A model generated the notes under the pieces. It was not told the DNA's origin, searched no databases, and saw only the letters and a program-made list of their open reading frames with translations. A stretch of DNA of 57,203 nt from the NCBI GenBank assembly GCA_902785605.1, contig CACZZL010000013.1, positions 1 through 57,203 on the forward strand, in the 5' to 3' direction. Both the position numbers and the translations under genes were made by a program. Positions 1 through 5,925 of this stretch are shown piece by piece. Origin of the DNA: an uncultured Bacteroidales bacterium. GTDB taxonomy: Bacteria > Bacteroidota > Bacteroidia > Bacteroidales > Paludibacteraceae. Within the stretch, counting starts at the first letter, position 1. Each line of letters opens with the position of its first letter.

Positions 1-165
1 CAGGCCGCGCATGTAGAGGCGGGAGCAATCCGGGTTGGTGGTTTCGGCTACACGGTGGGTTGCCAGGATCATCTTCTGGTCACCGGCGTGTTGCGACTTC
101 TTGTTGATTTTGGTGAGGGCACCGCTGACGGTCTTGATCGCGTCAGCCCATTCTACTTTTGCCAT
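1..165 (-). CDS. MAKVEW-type small protein, left copy (3' end outside the window)
   Basis: Start codon at 165, running leftward off the window edge; 55 codons are present. The protein begins MAKVEWADAIKTVSGAL and is rich in K, T and A. I do not recognise the family. The right edge carries a second copy. Over the 49 shared codons the two differ in five codons (AAG/AAA, ATC/ATT, CTG/CTC, GCA/GCT, CTG/TTG), all synonymous, so both appear to be under selection for protein sequence. It is the last visible gene of the leftward small-gene cassette; the 113 bases upstream hold two palindromes. Function unknown; a structural or nucleic-acid-binding role would be only a guess. Confidence 0.8.
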   Translation of the reverse strand, partial: MAKVEWADAIKTVSGALTKINKKSQHAGDQKMILATHRVAETTNPDCSRLYMRGL

Positions 166-210
166 AATTCGTTAAGGTTTAGGTGGTTAGTTAATAAAGG
201 TTGTTTGTGT

Positions 211-229
211 GTCGGGATAGTATCCCGAC
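211..229. repeat. Odd palindrome, copy a
   Basis: Perfect inverted repeat: GTCGGGATA, one central G, TATCCCGAC. It is followed by GAAATGGAC. Member of a five-copy family (211, 247, 2929, 2970, 4873) in which both arms change together. Confidence 0.8.
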
Positions 230-246
230 GAAATGGACGCTTGTTT

Positions 247-263
247 GCCGGATAGTATCCGGC
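247..263. repeat. Odd palindrome, copy b
   Basis: Perfect inverted repeat: GCCGGATA, one central G, TATCCGGC, followed by GTAATGGACAAAG. It is 17 bases downstream of copy a, in the gap between the MAKVEW-type gene and the small membrane peptide. Confidence 0.8.
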
Positions 264-278
264 GTAATGGACAAAGCC

Positions 279-389
279 TTAGTTCTGCTTTTTGTGCTTC
301 TCGATGTGGTAGAAGCCAAGGGTGAGGATTTTGATGATGACTTCATACAAAACCTTTACCCAGTCTTTTTCTTCAGATTCTTGTTTCAT
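279..389 (-). CDS. 36-residue membrane-associated peptide, smalltalk-like
   Basis: Tiny protein starting MKQESEEKDWVKVLYEV with one hydrophobic stretch (VLYEVIIKILTLGF) and a lysine-rich tail. In size, the W-x-K-x-L start and the single hydrophobic helix it resembles the Bacteroidales peptides that NCBI names smalltalk protein, which sit beside amidase and HU-like genes in phage-like islands. That match is from memory and weak. The longer reading frame from 497 is less likely, since its first half is antisense to the DUF5675 gene. The 3' end of the DUF5675 gene overlaps its start by 17 bases. Confidence 0.45.
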   Translation of the reverse strand: MKQESEEKDWVKVLYEVIIKILTLGFYHIEKHKKQN

Positions 390-810
390 TGCGGTAATAG
401 TTAATGTTGTTACAGATCTCGAGGCGGGTCTCTTCACGAGCCGATTGTTCTGCCAACCATCTGGAAGTGAGTTGTTGCTCCATGTATGGTGACACAAGGA
501 TACAGCCTTTACTGTGCTCAGGTAGAGAGCCGCGGTGGAATCGTATGCCGGAACGTCCGGGTACTTGGATGAGGATCGGCAGCAGGCGTTTGAAACGCGG
601 TGACTGCGTGACTTGAACTTTGTAGATCAAGGCGGGAACGAGGTAGTCGGCGTTTTCGAGAGTGTCGCAGATGTAGTGCAGACGTTCTACGAGGAGGCCG
701 GTACGCTTGTTGATGTAGTGCGAGACGCGATAGAGCTTGCCGGGAACGGCCTTCGAGCTTACTCTCGAAGAAGAGGACGTACTGTTTTCGCGGATCAGTT
801 TGTAATACAT
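373..810 (-). CDS. DUF5675 family protein
   Basis: 145 residues. The core SPRFKRLLPILIQVPGRSG, IRFHRG and the SKGCILVS box near the C-terminus match the DUF5675 pattern (a short beta-rich domain with an R-x-I-x-I-H-x-G segment and a K/R-G-C-I motif). The family is common in phages and phage-like islands of Bacteroidetes, often beside lysis genes; its biochemical role is not established. It starts 3 bases after the stop of the holin-like gene (TGACCTATG), so the two are probably co-translated. The last 35 or so residues extend beyond the usual domain and overlap the next small gene. Confidence 0.75.
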   Translation of the reverse strand: MYYKLIRENSTSSSSRVSSKAVPGKLYRVSHYINKRTGLLVERLHYICDTLENADYLVPALIYKVQVTQSPRFKRLLPILIQVPGRSGIRFHRGSLPEHSKGCILVSPYMEQQLTSRWLAEQSAREETRLEICNNINYYRNETRI

Positions 811-813
811 AGG

Positions 814-1002
814 TCACGAGCGTTTTTTATAGACGTAATCGATACCGAAGAGGGCTCCTGCGAAGGTGGCGGTTTCGCCGAACGCGACGAGGATCGTTTC
901 GTGGATTTGTCCTTCCGGGTCGATGAACGTTCCGCAGAACAATAATACGAGTCCGCCTATACTCAAAAAGGTTGCGGCGATTAGTTGTAAATTCAGTTTC
1001 AT
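814..1002 (-). CDS. Small two-helix membrane protein, holin-like
   Basis: 62 residues: an N-terminal transmembrane helix (LIAATFLSIGGLVLLFCGTF), a short polar loop with the pattern DPEGQIHETIL, then a second hydrophobic segment (TFAGALFGIDYVY) and a KKRS tail. I recognise this layout (two helices, G-x-I-H loop, FAGALxGIDYxY) from small conserved Bacteroidales proteins in phage-like neighbourhoods. Holin function is an inference from size, topology and the adjacent DUF5675 gene. The upstream gap carries a CATATTTGC sequence that could act as a -7 box. Confidence 0.7.
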   Translation of the reverse strand: MKLNLQLIAATFLSIGGLVLLFCGTFIDPEGQIHETILVAFGETATFAGALFGIDYVYKKRS

Positions 1003-1082
1003 AACAGTGTTTTTTTCAAATCTGATGCAAATATGCCCACATTTTTGCGGTTTTCGGTGAAGAATTTCTACACTTGTGGGGT

Positions 1083-1250
1083 TTATGGCGGTTTTTTAGC
1101 CTTTTTTCTGCATATTTGACGGATATAATCATCTGACATGCCGAATTGTTCGGCGAGTTGCAGGTAGATGTTGGTGAGCGGCATCGTGCCTACCAACAGA
1201 TAAAACTGCTCGCGGATGCGTTTGTGCCGCGCGATTGTGGTTGCTCTCAT
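1083..1250 (-). CDS. 55-residue HTH-like basic protein
   Basis: Small reading frame starting MRATTIARHKRIREQFYLL and ending in RRKKAKKPP-like basic residues (ICRKKAKKPP). Its ATG overlaps the TGA of the preceding gene (ATGA at 1247-1250), a sign of translational coupling. The segment NIYLQLAEQFGMSDDYIRQICRK reads as a helix-turn-helix: helix, turn at FGMS, recognition helix DDYIRQI. No known family is assigned; a small DNA-binding regulator of the cassette is plausible. Confidence 0.7.
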   Translation of the reverse strand: MRATTIARHKRIREQFYLLVGTMPLTNIYLQLAEQFGMSDDYIRQICRKKAKKPP

Positions 1251-1684
1251 GATTGCGGTGATTTGGGGTGTTTAGCTCGTGAATGGACCGAGAATGGACA
1301 GACAAAAGTCCGAGAATGGACCGATTCACTCGCGCCAAAACGGCTGTAGTACTCGGACATGATTTCGCGCTGTAGTTTAGTGCGGGCTTTGATAGTCGGA
1401 GCAAGTCGTTTGTATAGTTTGACTACACGGTTGTGGATGGTGGTTCTCATAGCCAAAGCCTGTTGGATGTCCGAGATTTGTGCCTGAATGGTCGTAACGC
1501 AATAGTCCACAATCGTTTGTTGACGGAACTTGGCGCGCTGTTGGCGGGTCGGGTTCTTGGGAAGTACGGGTTCGGGACGTGAATGGACGTATGTACGACC
1601 GTTTCTGGTGCGGAATGCTATAGGACCGAGATTGCCCGACAGGGCTTGGATCGGTTGATTCGGGTTGAATGTAACTCTTGCCAT
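1247..1684 (-). CDS. MARVTF-type basic protein with repeated tail
   Basis: 145 residues, start MARVTFNPNQPIQALSG. The N-terminal part (SGNLGPIAFRTRNGRTYVH) looks like a short beta-hairpin motif, followed by a long helical basic middle with the segment KLQREIMSEYYSRFG. I recall similar small proteins in Bacteroidales phage-like islands but know no function. The C-terminal 25 residues (from about SVHSRTFV) are encoded by three copies of a GTCCATTC-type word, which also encodes YVHSR near the N-terminus; this tail may be a repeat expansion. It ends in an ATGA overlap with the HTH-like gene. Confidence 0.7.
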   Translation of the reverse strand: MARVTFNPNQPIQALSGNLGPIAFRTRNGRTYVHSRPEPVLPKNPTRQQRAKFRQQTIVDYCVTTIQAQISDIQQALAMRTTIHNRVVKLYKRLAPTIKARTKLQREIMSEYYSRFGASESVHSRTFVCPFSVHSRAKHPKSPQS

Positions 1685-1696
1685 AATGGTGATGGT

Positions 1697-1980
1697 TTAG
1701 TATTCCTCGGAGTACCAGTTTTCGGACATATCGAGGAGGGGTTCTTGGAAGACTTTCTCGAACTCGGCGTTCTTTCTACTCTCTTCGAGGAAGATGTCAT
1801 AGGGGACTCGCATGTTTTCGTAGAGTGCCGCTGATTTGCTTGGCACTTGTCATCCCCGATGAGGAGGAAAAAGTAGGCATTGTTGTTCCACTGACGAGCC
1901 CAGACGAAGAGGGCGTTAACGATGGCGGTGATGAAGGCATTGATAGCCTGGGAATGGATGAATTGTTGTTTTTTAGACAT
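1697..1980 (-). pseudogene. Small cassette gene with an apparent 1-base frameshift
   Basis: The frame opening at 1980 gives MSKKQQFIHSQAINAFITAI and continues plausibly to LLIGDD (near 1855). The continuing frame then degrades and runs antisense-like into the next gene. The frame one step over gives QVPSKSAALYENMRVPYDIF and then a natural acidic end NWYSEEY with a stop at 1697, just before the MARVTF gene. Joined, they make a plausible protein of about 94 residues. The span is 284 bases, one short of a multiple of three. A real mutation, a sequencing error or a programmed shift would all fit. A GTG start with a GGGGA sequence upstream is an alternative for the second half. Confidence 0.55.
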
Positions 1981-1993
1981 AGTGATAAAAATT

Positions 1994-2446
1994 TTAATGT
2001 TTGATATTTTTTTTGATTGCGTTATACATCTCGGCGGATTTACCGCTGAGGGTTTCCGGATCGAAGTTAGCGGCAGTTGCGTCGGTCATCTCAAAGAGCC
2101 AAGCTTCCAAGAGCGTATAGGAACCGTACGAGCTACCATATTTGGCGATGACCATCCGTTCGTGCTTCATCTTGTCGTTGATACCGGATTTACCGTTCCA
2201 GTTGGTGGGCACCGCAATGCAGTCTTCGATTGCGAAACGCGGGTTGTCCTTGATGGGTATTCCGTGCCGTTTTTGTTCTTGGAGGGTGTAGTAGATCTGC
2301 CGTTGGCGCATCAAGGAGAGTGTGTTCCAGTACAAGCGCGCAGAGCCGATGGCATCACGGAACTCCGGTTTGATCGGGTAAAGGACTTTGTTGAGCAGGA
2401 TATCGAACGTGTCGCGTTTTTCGAGCACATCATCTATTGTTTCCAT
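1994..2446 (-). CDS. Uncharacterised cassette protein (METIDDV-type)
   Basis: 150 residues, start METIDDVLEKRDTFDILLNK. Helical N-terminal half with the segment RLYWNTLSLMRQRQIYYTL, then an acidic and aromatic C-terminal half (TNWNGK, YGSSYGSYTLLEAWLFEM). No catalytic motif is visible. I have an impression of related proteins in Bacteroidales islands that also carry MARVTF-type genes, but no function. The gap on its upstream side (2447-2574) carries a stem-loop. Confidence 0.65.
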   Translation of the reverse strand: METIDDVLEKRDTFDILLNKVLYPIKPEFRDAIGSARLYWNTLSLMRQRQIYYTLQEQKRHGIPIKDNPRFAIEDCIAVPTNWNGKSGINDKMKHERMVIAKYGSSYGSYTLLEAWLFEMTDATAANFDPETLSGKSAEMYNAIKKNIKH

Positions 2447-2474
2447 AAAAAAATCTTTTAAAAGAAGAGAGAAG

Positions 2475-2513
2475 CACCCGCTTGGGGTACTATGTGTAAC
2501 ATAGTGGGGTGCA
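2475..2513. terminator. Compound stem-loop between cassette genes
   Basis: Inner perfect hairpin ACTATGT-gta-ACATAGT (2490-2506) inside an outer arm GCACCC (2475-2480) pairing with GGGTGC (2508-2513), with an asymmetric bulge. There is no clear T-run on either strand, so it may be a weak terminator, an RNA-processing site or a protein site rather than a classical terminator. Confidence 0.4.
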
Positions 2514-2574
2514 TTCTACTCTCTGCATAGTTTTCTTTATTCTTTTGAGCACTTTTCTTTTTCTTTTTCGCGGA

Positions 2575-2868
2575 CTACTCGATCACTTTGACGGTGAGTT
2601 TGATCTCGTCGGGTTGTTTGTCGGGATAGAGTTCGACGAAGGTCTTGACATAGCCGTTCATGATGGCGGTACGAGCCTTGACGAGGTTCTGCTCTTTGAC
2701 CTTTTCTTTGGCATTCTCACGCCATTTGACGGCTTGTTCTTGCTTGTACTTGTTGTAGTCGGCAAAGTCATCGTCAGCGGCTTTGGGACTGATTTCGTCT
2801 ATACGTGCTTTGATAGCTTTTTCTTGGGTGCGCAGAGAGCGCAGTTGCTCTAAGTTTTTTGTTTCCAT
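2575..2868 (-). CDS. Small coiled-coil protein
   Basis: 97 residues, start METKNLEQLRSLRTQEKAIK. Almost entirely helical and highly charged, with heptad spacing over residues 1-65, then a short C-terminal strand-like end (IKLTVKVIE). Unknown function; it could be a scaffold or accessory protein of the cassette. Upstream on the minus strand lies CATATTTGCGG, a possible -7 box, and then two tandem palindromes that separate it from the HNH gene. Confidence 0.65.
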   Translation of the reverse strand: METKNLEQLRSLRTQEKAIKARIDEISPKAADDDFADYNKYKQEQAVKWRENAKEKVKEQNLVKARTAIMNGYVKTFVELYPDKQPDEIKLTVKVIE

Positions 2869-2927
2869 AATGGTTGATGTTTTTGTTGCCGCAAATATGC
2901 GACAAAGGTGAAAAAATGATTTTTGGT

Positions 2928-3000
2928 GCCGGATAATATCCGGCGGTAATTAACAAAGCTTTTAGGGTGCCGGATCAAATCCGGCGGTAATTAACAAAGG
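2928..3000. repeat. Tandem pair of odd palindromes, copies c and d
   Basis: Two units spaced 41 bases apart. Copy c (2929-2945) is GCCGGATA, central A, TATCCGGC. Copy d (2970-2986) is GCCGGAT, CAA, ATCCGGC. Each is followed by the same GGTAATTAACAAAG. They fill the gap between the HNH gene and the coiled-coil gene. Confidence 0.8.
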
Positions 3001-3037
3001 ATTTTATTAGCCCAAAATGATCCAAAAAAGGAACAGG

Positions 3038-3631
3038 CTAGATCTCCATGTGGTGGGAGAGGTCGTGGTCCATGACGGCTTTGGGGTCGCATTTCTTGTA
3101 CTTATCACGGATCTTGGCGAGTTCGGTTTGGAAGACCTCATCGGACATGGTGCGGGGATTCTGGAGTTCGCGCAAGCGGTCGTAGGTGAAGATGTGCAGG
3201 TCGCCATCGGGGACTGCGGCTTCGAGGGCGCGGCGACGTTTGTCCGCTTTGTGGTGCTGGGAGTAATCGAGCCAACATAGGAGATTCTCTGGGGCATAGT
3301 TGAGCAGTTCGTTGATGAGATGGTGGCATTGACCGAAATAGGGTTTGCCTTTGCTGTCGATGAAGGTGGGGCGTTCACCGTAGAAGATCTCGCCCATTGC
3401 GATATGAGCATTTAACTGGGTGGAGCCACTTTGTACGACGGGGGCTATATACCCTCGTCCTACTTGTTTTGCCCGCATAGCAGGTCCGTATTTGTGCGCT
3501 ACTTTTTGCCCGGAGGCATTCAGGAAATACGCGCAACCCTCATGTCCCCAGAGGTTGAGGCGAGGATGCTTGCGGTAGTCTCGGGCGAGAAACCAGAGAC
3601 GGGATGGTTGATTGTTTTGTATCATATGCAT
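3038..3631 (-). CDS. HNH endonuclease-like protein
   Basis: 197 residues, start MHMIQNNQPSRLWFLARDYR. The N-terminal 90 residues include a beta-rich segment (YFLNASGQKVAHKYG) typical of the small DNA-binding repeats before phage HNH domains. Residues about 88-130 carry FGQCHHLINELLNYAPENLL and then DYSQHHKA, matching the HNH layout (paired His, Asn in the loop, PENL, final His) seen in phage HNH homing-type nucleases. Metal-dependent DNA nicking is known for the family; activity here is not proven. It is the first gene of the leftward cassette and has its own -7 box (3674-3682). Confidence 0.7.
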   Translation of the reverse strand: MHMIQNNQPSRLWFLARDYRKHPRLNLWGHEGCAYFLNASGQKVAHKYGPAMRAKQVGRGYIAPVVQSGSTQLNAHIAMGEIFYGERPTFIDSKGKPYFGQCHHLINELLNYAPENLLCWLDYSQHHKADKRRRALEAAVPDGDLHIFTYDRLRELQNPRTMSDEVFQTELAKIRDKYKKCDPKAVMDHDLSHHMEI

Positions 3632-3673
3632 CGGATCTTTAGTGCAGCGACGTTGCTACAACTCAAATCCGGT

Positions 3674-3682
3674 GCAAAGGTA
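3674..3682 (-). promoter_or_regulatory. Promoter -7 box of the small-gene cassette
   Basis: On the minus strand TACCTTTGC lies about 45 bases upstream of the HNH gene start and matches the Bacteroidetes -7 consensus TAnnTTTG. The -33 side is AT-rich without a clean TTTG. Confidence 0.55.
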
Positions 3683-3785
3683 TAGGTAATTTATTGATAA
3701 TGAGTTATATTCGAATACTCTACTCGAAGCCTTATGAGACTTTATGAAGAAAAATGAAGTTTTATGAAGATTTATGAAAGACAAA

Positions 3786-3814
3786 AAAAATAGCACCGTG
3801 CAGGTGCTATTTTT
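3786..3814 (-). terminator. Rho-independent terminator after the coiled-coil protein gene
   Basis: TAGCACC (3791-3797), loop GTGCA, GGTGCTA (3803-3809), flanked by A and T runs that extend the stem to 12 pairs. On the minus strand the hairpin starts inside the stop codon region of the 316-residue protein and is followed by eight T. The A and T runs allow it to work on both strands. Confidence 0.85.
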
Positions 3815-4763
3815 ATGCTCTGTAGCTAGAATAAAAATTCTGGTCAGAGAAGCCTGGAGTATCGGCGGAAGGCATACCGATTCTTCTCAATTCTGCCAGC
3901 ATTGCCTCAGGCTTAATGGTAGATAAGATTTTCTCTTTTTTTATCAGAAGATAAAGTTCATCGCATATCTGCTTCATTTTCGGTAGACGCACGATATTAC
4001 AAACCATCTTGTGTATTTGTTCACGTTCTTTCTCATCTATAACTGCAATATGGATGTATTTGAAGAGTTCTATTTGCGGCGATGCTGACGGTTCTTCAGC
4101 GTAATGAGGGATATCCGTTGGAGAGGTCACATACGTAATCTTGTATTGATTTCCAATCTGGGTACAATTATTGTTCTGGGTGCCGATGTTTATTTGTTGA
4201 TATTTCTCTTCCATATTTTGGTACTTGATTTTGAGTTCTTTGTTTTCCGTGATGAGTTGTCTGTTTTCGTACTCCAGTTGTTGGTTGCGTTGCACCAGCG
4301 TGTGGGTGTCGATGAGGAAATCTTCCTCGGCGAAGTGCTCCTCTGCCGAGCGCAGGAAACGGTCATAGAGGGTGACTCCTTCCTCGAAATCCGGGTCGCG
4401 GTTGTCAAGGATGAGGTTACGGCATTGTTTAGCCCGGAAGCCCTCGGTTCGTTGGAGCATCGCAGCAAGGACGATCATGGTCAACGGCACGAGTTTTTTG
4501 TCGCACCCGAAACTATCATACGCCAGCACCTCATACTCTAACTGATCACCGGAACAGGTCGTAGCAAACATGTACGCAGCAATGTAATGAGCGGTGTTCA
4601 TCACGCGCACCACAGGGATTTCTACATATACGCCATTATTGTCAAAATGTGCCTGCATAGCGTGCAACCCGCGGATAAAGATCTTATCGGCGGGAAAGTC
4701 CTGACAGAGCTCTTCTTCAGAGCGTCTGTCGCGGAAGTAGTCGCTATGTGGCAGACGAAGCAT
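3813..4763 (-). CDS. Uncharacterised coiled-coil protein
   Basis: 316 residues, start MLRLPHSDYFRDRRSEEELC. Three parts are visible: a globular N-terminal domain (1-150), a coiled coil (about 155-200, with EYENRQLITENKELKIKYQN), a short asparagine-rich link (NIGTQNNNCTQIGN), and a helical C-terminal domain. No signal peptide, so cytoplasmic. I do not recognise the family and no catalytic motif stands out. It is a single-gene unit with a strong promoter (4782-4814) and its own terminator. The layout of sensor-like domain, coiled coil and helical end would fit a defence or regulatory protein, but that is speculation. Confidence 0.65.
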   Translation of the reverse strand: MLRLPHSDYFRDRRSEEELCQDFPADKIFIRGLHAMQAHFDNNGVYVEIPVVRVMNTAHYIAAYMFATTCSGDQLEYEVLAYDSFGCDKKLVPLTMIVLAAMLQRTEGFRAKQCRNLILDNRDPDFEEGVTLYDRFLRSAEEHFAEEDFLIDTHTLVQRNQQLEYENRQLITENKELKIKYQNMEEKYQQINIGTQNNNCTQIGNQYKITYVTSPTDIPHYAEEPSASPQIELFKYIHIAVIDEKEREQIHKMVCNIVRLPKMKQICDELYLLIKKEKILSTIKPEAMLAELRRIGMPSADTPGFSDQNFYSSYRA

Positions 4764-4779
4764 TAATTTTTAAAATCGG

Positions 4780-4850
4780 GCTGCAAAGGTACAACTTTTT
4801 TTTGAATTGTGCAACAAAAAAACCACCCTTTTTTAGAAGCAGGCAAAAAA
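4780..4850. repeat. Duplicated promoter region, copy 1
   Basis: Nearly identical to 7087-7155: both contain the TACCTTTGCA box, the A/T spacer, TTGCAC, an ACCACC-like run and GAAGCAGGCAAAAAAA. About 70 bases with a few indels in homopolymers. Copy 2 drives the YhcG-like gene. Confidence 0.7.
4782..4814 (-). promoter_or_regulatory. Promoter of the coiled-coil protein gene
   Basis: Minus strand: TTGCAC at 4809-4814, a poly-A spacer, then TACCTTTGCA at 4782-4791. This matches the Bacteroidetes -33/-7 arrangement. The region is duplicated at 7089-7121. Confidence 0.75.
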
Positions 4851-4865
4851 AAGGCCCTAAAGGCA

Positions 4866-5000
4866 GAAAAATGCCGACTATTAGTCGGCGTAAATATCAA
4901 GAATCTTAAAAGCAAAAAAGAGAGTATAATTTGTAATGCACTCATAATAAACTATTTGTGTTTCACGCAATTTGCGCAGCGCAATTTGCGATTCATAATT
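4866..5000 (-). ncRNA. Candidate small RNA between promoter and terminator
   Basis: Leftward transcript predicted from the promoter at 5005-5037. It would start near 5000, contain a strong hairpin (4966-4990: two copies of CGCAATTTGCG around CAG, pairing with one A-A mismatch) and end at the palindrome 4873-4889, which on this strand is GCCGACTA-A-TAGTCGGC followed by ATTTTTC. About 135 nt. It contains a 14-codon frame (MNRKLRCANCVKHK) that could be a leader peptide instead. There is no direct evidence of transcription. Confidence 0.4.
4873..4889 (-). terminator. Odd palindrome, copy e, with T-run
   Basis: GCCGACTA, central T, TAGTCGGC; on the minus strand it is followed by ATTTTTCT. Same geometry as copies a-d but with a changed arm sequence (GAC/GTC instead of GGA/TCC), still perfectly paired. 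Here it would work as a terminator of the candidate small RNA. Confidence 0.55.
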
Positions 5001-5004
5001 TGGG

Positions 5005-5037
5005 TGCAAAGGTACGACCATTTTTTGATATATGCAA
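5005..5037 (-). promoter_or_regulatory. Leftward promoter without an obvious gene
   Basis: Minus strand TTGCAT (5032-5037), 17-base spacer, TACCTTTGCA (5005-5014). The strength of the match equals that of promoters in front of real genes, yet no convincing protein gene follows before 4763. Confidence 0.6.
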
Positions 5038-5147
5038 GATATAAGTGATTTTTTATTTCGAAAGCAATAATATATCTCGTTTTACAATTTAAAACACAAT
5101 GTTTGTATTATAATACTTTGCGTCTAATGTTTGTTGTGAGTAATTCA

Positions 5148-5840
5148 TTACTTTAACTTACCTCCCCACTTATACCGACGCACAAACCAGTTTTCTGCCA
5201 CAACTGTGAAATCTGAATCGTTCTGCATCATTTTAGCTGACTCTTTGTCCACATATAAGAGTTGGTAGAGTTTTCTTTTGTAGTAGAAATTCAAATAAAA
5301 GTTACATGTGTAGTCGGTAGGTTCACCACTTGAATATTTGTCGTACTCTCTCCATAGCTTAATTTTATCTCCCCAGCCAGCTCCTGCAAAATAAGTATCT
5401 GGGATTTGTTGGAGAACAATAGTATTACAAATATCGCGGCTTTTATTTATTCGGCGTTTAATACTTTCCGTCACCACCTGTGTATCATCAGCTCCGTAAG
5501 CAGGAGGAAAGAAGACCAATGTAGAGTCTTTAAAAACCTTATCCTCTACGACTGCTAATCCCACATTACGTTTCAATGAGTCGTTATGCTGGATCACCAT
5601 CGAATAAATATGCCAGTTGGGGTTTGTCCTTATATCAAATGGGAAGACTATAGGATCCACCCAGCAATGGAAATTCCATTGCAATCCTCTGCACTCCTCG
5701 CAAAACAAAGAATCCGTGTTTATTGCCGGAGCAACAGTTTTTAAATGATTGACTAATTCACAATATTCCTGTTTGTAAACACCAGTGCATCCGAGTCCAC
5801 AGATACATATAAAAACAATAATAAATATACGCCTTCTCAT
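5148..5840 (-). CDS. Uncharacterised lipoprotein
   Basis: 230 residues, start MRRRIFIIVFICICGLGCTG. A charged start, hydrophobic stretch and Cys near residue 18 look like a lipoprotein signal, although the lipobox (GLGC) is not standard. The mature part has a Cys pair (FCEEC), aromatic strands and a repeated YYKRKLYQLLYVDKES segment near the end. I do not recognise the family. The gene is clearly more AT-rich than the housekeeping genes, suggesting recent acquisition. It probably sits at the cell surface or in the periplasm. Confidence 0.6.
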   Translation of the reverse strand: MRRRIFIIVFICICGLGCTGVYKQEYCELVNHLKTVAPAINTDSLFCEECRGLQWNFHCWVDPIVFPFDIRTNPNWHIYSMVIQHNDSLKRNVGLAVVEDKVFKDSTLVFFPPAYGADDTQVVTESIKRRINKSRDICNTIVLQQIPDTYFAGAGWGDKIKLWREYDKYSSGEPTDYTCNFYLNFYYKRKLYQLLYVDKESAKMMQNDSDFTVVAENWFVRRYKWGGKLK

Positions 5841-5925
5841 TTTGTTTATTTAAATAAATTGTAGTAATATCCCATTAATATGGATTTTTGGTCATCTCAA
5901 ACGTATAATGTCAATATGTTGCTCC

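Larger units (their letters stand above)
4764..5147. other. Gene-free stretch of 384 bases
   Basis: Holds the promoter of the coiled-coil gene (4782-4814), a palindrome with T-run (4873-4889), a longer hairpin (4966-4990) and a second leftward promoter (5005-5037). Together the last three suggest a short non-coding transcript. The rest (5038-5147) is AT-rich and I see nothing in it. Confidence 0.6.

Noticed and set aside
211-2986. Odd palindromes as integron attC sites
   Set aside because: Too short, no recombination core site and no integrase nearby.
4763-4945. 60-residue minus-strand frame (MSALQIILSF)
   Set aside because: It crosses the promoter and terminator-like hairpin of the gap and ends in poly-F/K homopolymer translation; chance frame is more likely.
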